Positions 42,501 to 53,719 are shown, counted from the first letter of the stretch. The stretch: DNA of 64,000 bases from Bacteroidota bacterium (GCA_016699635.1 CP064983.1:558001-622000), one strand, 5' to 3'. Translations and numbers: made by a program. The notes: generated from the sequence alone by a model not told the origin.

Positions 42501-45500
42501 GCTTGCTGTGGTTGTTGCTGTACAACCATTAGCATCTTGCACAACTATATTGTAACTACCGGGTGATAAGTTGCTGAATGAATTTGAAGATTGATATGTT
42601 GCACCGTTATCAATTGAATATTGCAATGTTCCTGTTCCACCATTGGCATTGATAGTGATGCTTCCATTATTTGCCCCATTACAGTTTACATCTGTAACAG
42701 GCGTACCACTAACCACAACTACTGTTGGTTCTGAAACATTTACTGTAGCTGTAGTTGTACAGCCATTAGCATCTTGCACAACAATATTGTAACTACCGGG
42801 CGATAAGTTGCTGAATGTATTTGATGCTTGATATGTTGCTCCGTTATCAATTGAATATTGCAACGTGCCTGTTCCACCATTAGCATTGATAGTGATATCA
42901 CCATTGTTTGCTCCATTACAATTTACATCTGTAACAGGAGTACCACTAATCACAACAGCTGTGGGTTCTGTGATATTTGCAGTGGCTGTTGTAGTACATC
43001 CGTTCGCATCTTGCACAACTATACTGTAACTACCGGGTGATAAGTTGCTGAATGAATTTGAAGATTGATAAGTTACTCCGTTATCAATTGAATATTGTAA
43101 TGTTCCCGTCCCACCATTAGCATTGATAGTGATATCACCATTGTTTGCTCCATTACAATTTACATCTGTAACAGGTGTACCACTGATTACAACTGCTGTA
43201 GGCTCTGAAATATTTGCAGTGGCTGTAACTGTACATCCATTAGCATCTTGCACAACTATATTATAGCTTCCCGGTGACAGATTACTAAATGCATTTCCTG
43301 GTTGATAAGTCGTTCCGTTATCAATTGAATATTGCAACGGTGCAGTACCATTTGAAGCTGTGATAGAAACTGATCCGTTATTTGCACCGTTACAATTAAT
43401 GTCAACAGTAGCTCCATTATCAATACGTGGGCCCGGTGCATCGAATAAATTAATACTGCCTGTTGCTGTACAACCATTTGCATCCTGAACTACAATTGAA
43501 TAAACACCTGTTGCCAACCCACTAAAACTTGCACTTGCCTGAAAAGTTATACCTGCGTCAATACTATACTGATAAGCCGGTGTACCGCCATTGCCAACTG
43601 CACTCACACTTCCATTAGATTGACTACATGTAGAATTGGTTGAACTTAGATTTAAACTTAACGTTGTTGGTTCAACAACAATTATACTACTTGTAGTTGT
43701 ACATCCATTTGCATCACTAACTACAATATTATAAATGCCGGCAGCAAGTACGGAGAAATAACTACAGGCTTGAAAAGTAAGTCCATTATCAATTGAATAA
43801 TTTAAAGGTGCTGTTCCTGAATTTGCAACAATATCTATTGTGCCATCAGACTGACCATTACAACTAACCGGTGTTGTAGTTATATTAACAATTACTGCTG
43901 AAGGGGCATCGGTGATATTGGTTGTTGTACTTGCAGTACATCCATTTGCATCCTGAACAGTTACAGTATAGTTACCTGCAGCAAGGTTATTAAAGTTTGT
44001 TGACGCCTGATAGGAACCACCATTTATTGCATATTGCAAAACACCTGTTCCACCACTACCACTTGCACTAATAGAACCATTACTTTGTGTACATGTTGTA
44101 CCAACATTGCTTGCTGATATGTTTAATATTGGAGGGTCAGCAATAACGATAGAAGTTGAAACCAGACAACCTACTGCATCACTGACAACAACATTGTATG
44201 TGCCTGCAGCTAATCCATTAAAAACATTTCCTGATTGAAAAGTTGCACCATTATTAATACTGAATTGCAGTGTACCGGTTCCACCGCTTGCACTGATTGT
44301 AATTGAAGCATTGTTATCGCCATTACATAATAGTGATGTTGCATTAGTTGTATTTATAACAGGTGCAGATGAATTATTTACCTGTGCATTGATTGTTTGT
44401 GTACAACCATTTGCATCAACAACTACAACATTATAGTTTGATGCAGCAAGATTATTAAATGTATTTGATGCCTGATAAGGTGCCCCACCTGTTATGCTAT
44501 ATTGTAATGTCCCTGTTCCGCCACTTGCAGTAACAACTAATGATCCATTACTGTTGCCACAAGTTGCATCTGTTGTTTGAACATTGGATATATTTATCTG
44601 TGCAGGTTGTGTAACATTGAGTGTTACACTATACGTACAGCCATCTACATCACTAACAACAACGGTATAAGTTCCTGCAGTTAATGCTGCAAAACTATTT
44701 GAAGCTTGATAAGTGGTACCGTTATCAATACTATATTGTAAAGGTGGATTTCCACCGGTTGCATTAACAACTATACTTCCATTATTACCACCAAAGCAAC
44801 TGACTTGTGTTACAGGACTACTGTTTATTACAGGACTTGATGAAGGTGCTACATTAACAACCTGCGATGATGTGCAGCCATTAGCATCTTTTACAACTAC
44901 AGTATAACTTCCTGCAGCAAGATTGTTAAATACAGATGTGGCACTGAATGTTGAGCCATTATTGATGCTATATTGGTATGGTGAAACTCCTCCACTTGCA
45001 AATATATTTATTGCGCCATCACTATTATTACATTTTGTTCCGACTGCATTGGCAGCTATAACAATTGCAGGTGGTGTTGTAATAGAAAAGTAAGTTGTTG
45101 ATGAACATCCATTATTATCAATAGTTGTGAGTGAATAATTTCCTGTTGCAAGATTGGGAATAGCATGAGCACTATTGATGTTATTGACCTGCATAATTGT
45201 TCCACCGGAACTGTTTTGCCAGATATAAGTCCAAGGAGATGCTCCTTGAGCTATGCCGTTTGCGCTACCAACATAGCCATCACAAAGCGGGTTGTTTGGA
45301 TTTACAATTGGGGGTTGACAGCAAGAAAGCGTTGCAAAAAAATCAGTAACAGGATCACCTGTGCAAGCTAATGATGTCCATGAGCCTGATTCTCCATCAC
45401 CATAAGTATCTATACTGACATTTAAACTAGCACCTTGCGTACATTGTGAAGCAGGCATTGTTCTCACACTAAAACAAAAAGTCCAGTTACATAAATTCAA

Positions 45501-46760
45501 TGCATTATTATCCCCAAAATTATTTCCGGGATTACCATCCATAAAACCTAAGGGACTTCCTAAACCTGATTCATAATAAAACCCGGGACCATGTGAAACA
45601 CCGGTGGCAGAACTTGTAATGTTAGTATTATACCAACCCCATGAACCGGAACCGGAACAGTTGGCCGGCATAACAGTAGTTAATGTGCTCATATCCCATC
45701 CTGCACCAAAGGTTGGAACTACGGCATGAAGCCAATTAACAGAAGTTTGATTGTAATCAGAAATAGTATAACAGAAGTTAACTAATTGTCCGGCTTGATA
45801 CGTTCCATTAACCGGTGGCGGATTCACAACTAAATTATTTACAATAACACAACCCTGACAATCGAAATTATTTTGTAACGCCAGATTAAAATCACATTGA
45901 TCTGTCAAACTACCTCCACTGATCTGCAAATAATATGTTCCTGCTGCAAGACCACCAAATGTTGTATTCAGAATACCACCTGCGCCAATTGCACATCCAC
46001 GACCAATAAGGTTATTGCATGCATTGCCTGAATAAAGTGCCACATTGGGTGTTTGTATTCCGCCTGAGATTTGCACATTTAAAGTAGGACCTGTTAAATT
46101 AAAACGATACCATACATCACTTGCAGGGCTTGCCATATTACCTGAAGGGTTACATCCTGTTAAAGTCGTATAAGGCATTTCAGCAGTAGCACATAAGTTG
46201 GTAGTACTGACATTTACCCACGATCCTATTCCATTAGGGCATGCAGCAGGTGCAGGAAGCATTCCAAGGTTTTGCGCTCCACTACATGCATCATTTGCAG
46301 GTGCCGCCCACCATTACAAGTCTGAAGACAGCTACCACCTGCAGCACAGGTAACACAACTTATAGCTGCTGTCCATCCTGCATGATTTATTGAACCATCT
46401 GAGGTAAAAACAAAAGTTAAGCAGCCGGAAGTTCCTGTAACAACACCGGGGCTTGTCGTTCCTGTATAGGAACCGATTAATGGTGATGCTGTATTTGGGC
46501 CATTATAAATTCTTAAAAAATCAAAATTATTTTCAAGATTAAAAGCAGTAAAAGAAATCCTGATGCATTGTCCGGCTGTGTTACTACATAAGGTCATAGT
46601 AGTGTTTTGGTTGAGGCCGTAATTGGCTCCTCCACCTCCACTATCATAAAAATTCCCTGCACAGGTTGAAACATTGGTGCTGCTCATTAAATAATTCTGA
46701 GCAATTGACGAAAATGAAAAAATGAAAAAAAACAACGGTGGTGAGTAATTGTCTAATCAT
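33532..46760 (-). CDS. Giant SprB-type adhesin, T9SS type B cargo, with three frameshifts and one in-frame stop
   Basis: Four adjacent minus-strand frames are pieces of one gene of about 4409 residues. From ATG 46760 the signal peptide MIRQLLTTVVFFIFSFSSIA needs one A removed from 46725-46732. A CUB-like domain follows (ENNFDFLRIYNGPNTASPLI). One missing base at 46307-46309 restores CNGGAAPANDACSGAQNLG and two further Cys-rich beta domains. About 45 SprB-type repeats of about 79 residues then run to residue about 3850, each with SCNGxxNGSI and VVxDxNGC. A missing base near 38649 and a TGA at 38083-38085 interrupt them in otherwise continuous repeats. Two PKD domains (WQWTFGDGDKDTLINPTHTY and YLWDFGDQRTQST) and a gliding-associated type B sorting domain (VYIPNAFTPNSDGRNELF) end it. 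It is probably a filamentous surface adhesin, related in design to SprB; a gliding role is inference. Confidence 0.87.
41305..43200 (-). repeat. Eight in-register 237-bp tandem units inside the giant adhesin
   Basis: The marker GGYTCT (first bases of each unit on the plus strand) recurs at 41305, 41542, 41779, 42016, 42253, 42490, 42727, 42964 and 43201. The spacing is exactly 237 bp (79 codons) every time, with no indel. The units encode near-identical SprB-type repeats around NCNGANNGSITINANGGTGT. Adjacent units near 42001 and 42238 are identical at the DNA level for roughly 185 bases, so at least one duplication or conversion is recent. Repeats outside this block keep the protein pattern but differ strongly in DNA. 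Confidence 0.92.
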
Positions 46761-47387
46761 GAGCCAGGCTGATTAAATGAAACTTAGGTTGGTGGTTTAT
46801 TATGGGAATATTTGATTCCTGCTTCGGCAATAAACCGGAACGAGAATCAACATTGAAAATACTACTCAGCTTATTCTTTAAAACCATTCGAAACAATTTA
46901 AAAAGTTATTCGCTATGGGCTGATATCTGTAGTCTTTGGTGCTTTAGTGGTGGCTAACTTAGTCGGGGTAAATTTAATGTAATTTTCATAAAAACAAATA
47001 ATTTTAATCAGTGCATTAGAAATTATTTTCCACAAACATTATATAAATCTTTACATTGTACCTTTTGACCCCAATTAGCCTATAAATTACCTACTGCAAT
47101 TCAATGTATTAGTGATTTGAAAAGAAAAAATTCAAGGGCTATGCAACTTTTCGACTAATTCATGCTCTTACTGCATAGTTCCGAAGCCATGATGGAATTT
47201 TTGCCATGTAAGCAGCTATGAAAAGCGCACATAAGGAGCGCCTGTCTGATTTAGAATTCGGTTTTGGTTAGTCATTTTCTTTTAGGCAGGCATCCTTCTT
47301 TTCAGAAAATAAATAATTGTTCATTTCCTGAAACCTCAGATATCAAATGAAACTCCTGTTAATTTTTCGGATAAAATAAATTAAAGC
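46761..47387. other. 627-bp intergenic region with no recognised gene
   Basis: This AT-rich gap lies between the giant adhesin start and the end of the membrane protein gene, both on the minus strand. It must contain the adhesin promoter, but I see no good TAnnTTTG on the minus strand near 46760, and no repeat or RNA gene. Short frames here show no coding pattern. Confidence 0.5.
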
Positions 47388-48787
47388 CTACTCTGTTATT
47401 GCCTTATAGTAGCTATAACTTAACTCACGTTTTTCAACTTTTTCTTTTTCATACATATATCTGATGATTACTAAAGATGAAACATAAAAAGGCAGTAATG
47501 GAATTCTATACCTAACAAGACTACCGAAATTACTGGTTGAAATACCTACAGCAAAAGCAAAAAACAAACTGAATATAAGAGAAAAGTCAGTAAGTGATTT
47601 TTATTAAAGTATTTGAAAATTCCAAAAATTTTCACTTTATAAAGCACATATAATGTAAAGAACAGAATAAACAAATTCTCTATTCCGGACACCATCATCA
47701 TAACATTCCTGGCTTCAGTAATATAGGGTCTGAATAATGCTGCATTTATTGCCAATGGCATATGAATTAACATACTTTCAACCGTAGGCTCAATTTCACC
47801 TATACTAAAAGAGTTACCACCGTAGTAATCTGCCTGTAAATCGGTATTCGATACAACTGCTTCATCTAAAAGTTTATCAATTTTAAACTTACCTAATTCA
47901 TCACCCAACATATTGAGTAATAAAAACCCGGAAAAACCGACAATAATCATTATCAAAGGGAAAGTAACTTTTCTGATAAAACTTCCCCGAATTCTTGACG
48001 TCATTTTCCCTACTATCCAGATGAGTGCCCCCGGCAGCACTCCAATAAAAATATATGCTTTAATTGAAATGATAATCCATGCAGAAATCACAACAATAAT
48101 CAAGTTTTTAATAACTTTTTTTGGTTCAATAAATACATAGTAAAATGAATAGAAGAAATATCCCAATGCACTTAATGTAATTGAATCCTTCAAAATTCCA
48201 GACCCCCAGAAAAATACCGAAGGCAAAAAGAAAAATGTGTAGGCAAGTGGTCGTTCTAATGCAGGAAATTCTTTTATAAATATCTGGTACATACGCCAAA
48301 CACCACCAAAAGAAACCAATGCAAGCACCATAACAGTAGGTATCATTTGCTGCAATCCAATAATTGTAAATGGCCAGATTATTCTTGATATAAAAAATGA
48401 CTCAGGACTACGATAATAAACAAATGTTCCTGTGGTACTATCCAAATAACTGAATTTGTGATTCGCCCACCCATTTATTACTACATCACCAAACTGAACA
48501 AAATTCTTAAATAACAGATTGGACATTGTCATTGAGTCAAAGAAATAGTAAATAGTATCACCCCCTGAATAATAGAGACTATATACCAATACTACCATTA
48601 TTCCTCCTAAAATTTTTGCCAATAATCCACTCAGAAAAAAACGATAAGACGGGTTTTCCTTTATGTGTTTATCTCTTATGGATTTGGCGAAATAAAATAT
48701 AAACACAAGTAGAAAAAGGGAATAAAAAATATCCATTCCCGTAAATTGATATTTATCTCCTCGTGCATATAGATATTGGAGAAGCAT
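47388..48787 (-). CDS. Polytopic membrane protein, with one frameshift
   Basis: The restored protein has 466 residues and about ten hydrophobic helices, for example MDIFYSLFLLVFIFYFA, AYTFFFLPSVFFWGSGILKD and LIIVVISAWIIISIKAYIFI. As read, it stops at 47546. Adding one A to the AAAA at 47582-47585 (plus strand) continues the last helix and the tail as SLFFAFAVGISTSNFGSLVR, YRIPLLPFYVSSL and a stop at 47388-47390. The motifs SxxFGSLVRYRIP and SGILKDS are reminiscent of membrane enzymes or polymerases of surface polysaccharide pathways, but I do not recognise a family with confidence. Three bases separate it from the thioredoxin-like gene upstream, so the two are cotranscribed. Confidence 0.72.
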
Positions 48788-48790
48788 TTT

Positions 48791-50239
48791 TTAATGAGCC
48801 GGTTTTTCCGGGTTTTTAATTCCCTCGATTTTCATGTTAAGTTTCTTAGACAAAATATCTGCCAGAATTTCCACATCAATTTTTTTTGCAATAATATCTT
48901 TATTGCTATCGAGCAAATAAATCTGTGGCGTACTGGTAATATCAAATTCATATCTGAAATTATTCTGATATTTTGGGTCAGCTACATTTATCCAGTCTAA
49001 ATGTTTTTCGCGAATAAATTTTCGCCATTTATCCATTTCTGTCTCTGTACATATAGCATAAACCTCTGCTCCTTTTCCTTTTACAATATCATAAAGTTTT
49101 TTAACTTCAGGAACCACTTTTTGACAATGCCCGCAATCCGGATCCCAGAATAACAAAACTGTATAAGGTGTTTTAATGTTATACAAGGCCTTATATGTAC
49201 CACTAGTATCTTCCATTATGAGATTCTGTACTTTTTTTCCAATCAAAATTGGTTCAAGAACTTTTACACGTTCTTGTATTTTATATAATGTTGTTGAATC
49301 AACCCATGTTGCTTGTTCTTTTGTATAATATGTCTTTGCCATGTGCACAAAAACTGCATCCATTCCCATAATATTAGATGTTTCATAGGTATTGGTAAGA
49401 TACCAAACTACATATTTAAACACTTCCGGATTGGGTCGTGCTTTTGCAACCAACATATCAGCCTCTTTGTTTATGCTGTCAGGCACCTGCATTACTAATT
49501 TCTTGATATAGGTGTCAAGTTTGGTGTGAAACAAAGGCGTTCTCAGCAAGCGTGCATCAGTAAAATCAACATTGTCTAAATAATGTGCTTTATAATAACG
49601 ATAGGCAAAAGTTGAATCTTTCATTCCATTGGGTAACAAAGGTGCTTCAGGCACTTCCGGCTCTTGCGAGGTTTTAAAAACTTTACTTAATAAAAAGTCC
49701 GGATAATCTGTAATGTACTTTAATTTAAAATCGGTTACTACCTTACCAAGGTCCTTCAATTTATCAAGGGCATCGAGACTGTCTTTTGGAGTTTTTGCAT
49801 TATGCATTGAAGCCTGAAGTGTTTCTGCCTCCTTTTGTTTATCCATAACAAAGCGCAGATAGTTGTAAAATTTCTGATTGTCTTCAGAGCCCTTCACCAC
49901 CATGTTTTTTACCATTTCTGCAGTGTCGGTTTCCATTGTAAAGTTTTGCTCTTTATCTATTATCAGCTCAAAATATTTTTTACCGGGAACAACAAACAGA
50001 TAAATTCCACCGGGCAATTTCTCCTTGCCTTTAAAAATTACCATTCCTGCAGCATCTGCCTTTGCCGAATCCTGAATATATTGTTTGTCGCCAAAGTAGT
50101 TTGCCAGATAATAAAGTGAATCTTTAAAAACAGGTGTAATCTTTATTTTTACCTGATAGCCATCGGAAGATGCATTACTTTTAAATGCACTAAGGATGAA
50201 TGCGGTTAACAAAACCGGAATGAATTTGATTTTACTCAT
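48791..50239 (-). CDS. TlpA-like thioredoxin-fold exported protein
   Basis: This 482-residue protein has an N-terminal signal peptide (IPVLLTAFILSAFKSNAS). Residues 25-320 form an N-terminal region of the DUF4369/DUF5106 kind seen in Bacteroidota TlpA proteins, including YIQDSAKADAAGMVIFKGKE. The C-terminal domain from residue 340 is a TlpA/AhpC-type thioredoxin fold with the redox motif LLFWDPDCGHCQKVVPEVKK (CGHC) and the cis-Pro in DITSTPQIYLLD. It likely reduces or isomerises disulfides, or transfers electrons, in the periplasm. The next gene encodes a membrane protein with which it is cotranscribed; a joint function is inference. Confidence 0.87.
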   Translation of the reverse strand: MSKIKFIPVLLTAFILSAFKSNASSDGYQVKIKITPVFKDSLYYLANYFGDKQYIQDSAKADAAGMVIFKGKEKLPGGIYLFVVPGKKYFELIIDKEQNFTMETDTAEMVKNMVVKGSEDNQKFYNYLRFVMDKQKEAETLQASMHNAKTPKDSLDALDKLKDLGKVVTDFKLKYITDYPDFLLSKVFKTSQEPEVPEAPLLPNGMKDSTFAYRYYKAHYLDNVDFTDARLLRTPLFHTKLDTYIKKLVMQVPDSINKEADMLVAKARPNPEVFKYVVWYLTNTYETSNIMGMDAVFVHMAKTYYTKEQATWVDSTTLYKIQERVKVLEPILIGKKVQNLIMEDTSGTYKALYNIKTPYTVLLFWDPDCGHCQKVVPEVKKLYDIVKGKGAEVYAICTETEMDKWRKFIREKHLDWINVADPKYQNNFRYEFDITSTPQIYLLDSNKDIIAKKIDVEILADILSKKLNMKIEGIKNPEKPAH

Positions 50240-50455
50240 AATAAATTAAAAGGTTTGTAAAAGTATAGTTTTTACGTTTAAAACAAAATAGTGTTTGTAA
50301 AACTATCAGCCATTTTGTGAATTGAAAATGAACATCTATGTCCTGAGTACATTTTTTCTACATCCTAACCTGAAAAACTTTTCATCCGGCACACAATTAA
50401 TTCTTATCCGTAGTGTTATCATTGCAACACGAATCGTAAATTTAATCTGTATCCA

Positions 50456-51634
50456 ATGAAACTCAGGCTTACTTTGCTAATGGTTCTGATTTGTGCACAA
50501 CTTAATGCGCAAACAGGTCTTGACAAATCCGAAATGCGTGACATGATTGCCCTCTGCAATAGTTTCACATTTATTGACCTATACAAGAGTGACAAAGACA
50601 TCATTCCTAAAGATTATCGTAAAGTTTATACCTCAGGAGTTTTTGGTATGGATAATAAATTTCAGATTTATAAAAAAAATCACACTGCCGTTATTAATTT
50701 CAGAGGCTCCACAGACAAACAGGTTAGCTGGCTCGAAAATATTTATGCAGCAATGATTCCCGCACAAGGTGTCATAAATTTAGAGGGAGAAAATTTTCCT
50801 TATCACTTTGCTGACGATACAAGTGCAGCCGTTCATAGTGGCTACTCATTAGGATTGGCATTTATGCATGCGGAATTGATTGACAGGATTAAGATACTTA
50901 ACGATGATGGTATTTTCGACATCATTATTACAGGGCATAGTCAGGGTGGTGCATTGGCAAACCTTGCTACTGCATGGCTCAATAATATAAAAGGCAAGGA
51001 AATTTCAGCGAAAAATAATTTCAGAACCTATGCATTTGCAGCACCTATGGTGGGCAATCAGGCATTTGTCGATGAATACAACCGTAAGTTTTGTGATACA
51101 CATAAAAGTTTCAATATTGTTAACATTGCCGACCAAATTCCAACCTTCCCTATTTCATATAACGACAGTGCCTCATTAAAAAACAGCCTATGGGGAATGC
51201 TGTTCGACAATCAATCTTTCAGCGCAAAAAAAGCTGCAACCGAGCAGGGAATTATTATGCTTGAAGATAAATTGGGGCAGATTTTAAGAAGTGTTTCCGA
51301 GTCGGCACATAAAAGAATTGTAAAAAATGTTGGTTATGCTGAATTACCGGACTACAAAAAAGAGTTTAACTACAAGCCCATCGGCAACAGAGTTGAATTA
51401 GAAGCCGCTCCTTACCCTTTGATGCTGCGTGATTCTTCGATTCTGCAAAACGATTCGCTCATGCAAGTTTACAAACGTGATTCTAATGGTAAATTTACTG
51501 ACGAGAATCTTTATAAAAAGGCCGGTTGGGGATGGCAGCATAAACCATACAACTATTATGCAACAATTTTAAGAATGTATTTCCCTGCAGATTATGCAAG
51601 ACTGAAAAGAAAATATTTATCTGAAAATCTCTGA
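50456..51634 (+). CDS. Exported class 3 lipase-like alpha/beta hydrolase
   Basis: The 392-residue protein has a signal peptide ending in LNAQT. The lipase class 3 fold is shown by TAVINFRGSTDKQVSWLENI (oxyanion region), HSGYSLGLAFMHAELIDRI, and the nucleophile elbow DIIITGHSQGGALANLAT, where Ser in GHSQG is catalytic. The Asp and His of the triad are probably in NIVNIADQIPTFP (Asp) and further downstream, but I cannot fix the His. No T9SS domain is seen at the C-terminus, so a periplasmic place is more likely than secretion. It is transcribed divergently from the thioredoxin-like gene and converges on the lipoprotein gene, 4 bp away. Confidence 0.83.
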   Translation: MKLRLTLLMVLICAQLNAQTGLDKSEMRDMIALCNSFTFIDLYKSDKDIIPKDYRKVYTSGVFGMDNKFQIYKKNHTAVINFRGSTDKQVSWLENIYAAMIPAQGVINLEGENFPYHFADDTSAAVHSGYSLGLAFMHAELIDRIKILNDDGIFDIIITGHSQGGALANLATAWLNNIKGKEISAKNNFRTYAFAAPMVGNQAFVDEYNRKFCDTHKSFNIVNIADQIPTFPISYNDSASLKNSLWGMLFDNQSFSAKKAATEQGIIMLEDKLGQILRSVSESAHKRIVKNVGYAELPDYKKEFNYKPIGNRVELEAAPYPLMLRDSSILQNDSLMQVYKRDSNGKFTDENLYKKAGWGWQHKPYNYYATILRMYFPADYARLKRKYLSENL

Positions 51635-51638
51635 TAAA

Positions 51639-52046
51639 TTATTTCGAATACTTTGCTGAAATATTATTCATACTACTGCCTAAGGATGCCGAATAATTGA
51701 GTTTAACTTCGCTGTTGCTGTAAATTCCTGAACCTGAAATCAAATAACTGTCATCATACTGATTCGGTATAACAACACTAGTTCCACTTACAACAGCTTT
51801 TACAAAAGTTGATCCACCAAGATTGTAGAAATTTGTAATCATTATCGTATCATCAATACCAACCTTTGAAATATTGACAGAATAAAGTGGATCCGTTACA
51901 CCGGTTGTTGTATTTGAATCACGGCATGTCCAGCTTCCGGTAAATTTATCTCTGTCATCGCCTGTGCTATCATCATCGGGTGTACAGGCTGTGAATGCCA
52001 ACATCACCAACGTTAATAAAAATAATACTTGCTTATTTTTTCTCAT
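51639..52046 (-). CDS. Hypothetical small lipoprotein
   Basis: The 135-residue protein has a lipobox AFTAC at Cys21 followed by an acidic linker TPDDDSTGDDRD, and then a lipocalin-like or beta-sandwich pattern beginning KFTGSWTCRDSN. Such small proteins are common in Bacteroidota and have no assigned role. The start ATG overlaps the hutU stop as ATGA, so translation is coupled to hutU. That arrangement may be chance or may reflect a shared use; nothing in the sequence decides it. Confidence 0.75.
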   Translation of the reverse strand: MRKNKQVLFLLTLVMLAFTACTPDDDSTGDDRDKFTGSWTCRDSNTTTGVTDPLYSVNISKVGIDDTIMITNFYNLGGSTFVKAVVSGTSVVIPNQYDDSYLISGSGIYSNSEVKLNYSASLGSSMNNISAKYSK

Positions 52047-53719
52047 GCCAATCTATCACGCAAATTTAAACGATGTTTTCTTGCTGTATCTGCAGCAATG
52101 TCATAACCTGCATCAAGATGGCGCAGAACTCCCATAGCAGGGTCATTGTGCAACACACGTTTTAATCTTGTTGCTGCATCAGCAGTACCATCAGCGACAA
52201 TTACCATACCTGCATGTATGCTGTAGCCGATACCTACTCCACCACCATGATGTAAACTAACCCAACTTGCACCACCGGCAGTGTTGATCAATGCATTTAG
52301 TATTGGCCAGTCTGCAATGGCATCGCTACCATCTTTCATTGCTTCTGTTTCGCGGTTTGGCGATGCAACACTTCCACAATCCAAATGGTCGCGACCAATA
52401 ACTATAGGTGCCTTTACTTTTCCTGATTTAACCAATTCGTTAAAAGCAAGACCTGCTTTTTCGCGTTCACCTTGTCCAAGCCAACAGATGCGTGCCGGCA
52501 ATCCCTGAAATGCAATGCGCTTTTGTGCCATAGTTATCCAACGGTGTAAGCCTTGGTTTTCAGGAAACAATTCCAGAATTTTTTTATCGGTCTCATAAAT
52601 ATCATTAGGGTCGCCACTGAGTGCAGCCCAACGAAACGGACCTTTGCCTTCGCAAAATAACGGACGTATGTATGCAGGAACAAATCCCGGAAAATCAAAA
52701 GCATTTTTTAATCCCATCTCCAATGCCTGCTGGCGAATGTTGTTTCCATAATCAAACGTAACAGCACCTTTTTTCTGCAAGGCAATCATCAATTCTACAT
52801 GCTTGCGCATGCTTTGTTTAGAACGCTTTATGTATTCTTCAGGATTAGAATCACGTAAAACTTTTGCATCTGTCACATTTAATCCTTCAGGGAAATATCC
52901 TACCAAAGCATCATGTGCAGATGTCTGATCTGTTAAGGTATCGGGAATAATATTTCTTTCAATCAATCGTGCCAGCATATCAATAGCATTGCCAATATAA
53001 GCAATTGAAATTGCTTCACCCTTTTTTGTTGCTTCAACGGCACGGTCAATGGCTTTATCCAAATCAGAATATTTTTCGTCAAGATAACGCGTTTGTATTC
53101 TTTTGTCAACACGCCACTCTTCCATTTCTGCTGCAAGACATGTGCCTTCATTCATTGTTATTGCCAATGGCTGTGCACCACCCATTCCACCAAGACCTGC
53201 TGTTACATTCAAGGTGTTTTTTAGCGACCCACCAAAATGCTGACGTGCCACTTCACCAAATGTTTCATAAGTACCCTGAACAATTCCTTGCGAGCCGATG
53301 TAAATCCAACTGCCTGCTGTCATCTGTCCGTACATTATCAACCCTTTTGCTTCCAACTCGCGGAAATAATCCCAGTTAGCCCAATGGCCAACAAGGTTGG
53401 AGTTGGCAATAATTACTCTTGGAGCATCTTTATGCGTTGGTAAAATTCCAACCGGTTTACCTGATTGCACTAACAATGTTTCGTCTTCATTTAAATCACG
53501 CAGGGCTTTTACAATGAGATGAAATGACTCTACATTTCGTGCAGCTTTTCCGGTGCCGCCATAAACAATTAAATCTTCAGGACGTTCTGCCACATCAGGA
53601 TCAAGGTTGTTGTGCAACATGCGCAATGCAGCTTCCTGAACCCAACCTTTACAACTAATAGTATTTCCTGTAGGTGTTTTAAGTTTACTGATGTCTAATT
53701 TATCTGAAATTACTGTCAT
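52043..53719 (-). CDS. hutU: Urocanate hydratase
   Basis: HutU converts urocanate to 4-imidazolone-5-propionate in histidine breakdown, using tightly bound NAD as an electrophile. The 558 residues are full length. Signatures include VYGGTGKAARNVESFH, the NAD-binding TAGLGGMGGAQPLA at about residue 170, GNAIDMLARLIE, ARICWLGQGEREKAG and the conserved DCGSVASPNRETEAM, with the catalytic-site Cys region and WVSLHHGGGVGIGYSIH near the end. No other hut gene is in the window. A TATCTTTG lies 22 bp upstream on the minus strand. Confidence 0.96.
   Translation of the reverse strand: MTVISDKLDISKLKTPTGNTISCKGWVQEAALRMLHNNLDPDVAERPEDLIVYGGTGKAARNVESFHLIVKALRDLNEDETLLVQSGKPVGILPTHKDAPRVIIANSNLVGHWANWDYFRELEAKGLIMYGQMTAGSWIYIGSQGIVQGTYETFGEVARQHFGGSLKNTLNVTAGLGGMGGAQPLAITMNEGTCLAAEMEEWRVDKRIQTRYLDEKYSDLDKAIDRAVEATKKGEAISIAYIGNAIDMLARLIERNIIPDTLTDQTSAHDALVGYFPEGLNVTDAKVLRDSNPEEYIKRSKQSMRKHVELMIALQKKGAVTFDYGNNIRQQALEMGLKNAFDFPGFVPAYIRPLFCEGKGPFRWAALSGDPNDIYETDKKILELFPENQGLHRWITMAQKRIAFQGLPARICWLGQGEREKAGLAFNELVKSGKVKAPIVIGRDHLDCGSVASPNRETEAMKDGSDAIADWPILNALINTAGGASWVSLHHGGGVGIGYSIHAGMVIVADGTADAATRLKRVLHNDPAMGVLRHLDAGYDIAADTARKHRLNLRDRLA

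Noticed and set aside
41305..43200. CRISPR array
   Set aside because: The repeats are periodic at 237 bp, coding throughout, in frame, and have no short repeat plus variable spacer structure or cas genes.
33532..46735. Reading the adhesin as four separate genes
   Set aside because: The pieces share one direction, touch or overlap, continue the same repeat array across each break, and only the first has a signal peptide and only the last a sorting domain.
46761..47387. Gene or RNA in the 627-bp gap upstream of the adhesin
   Set aside because: No frame with coding pattern, no cloverleaf or strong hairpin was found.
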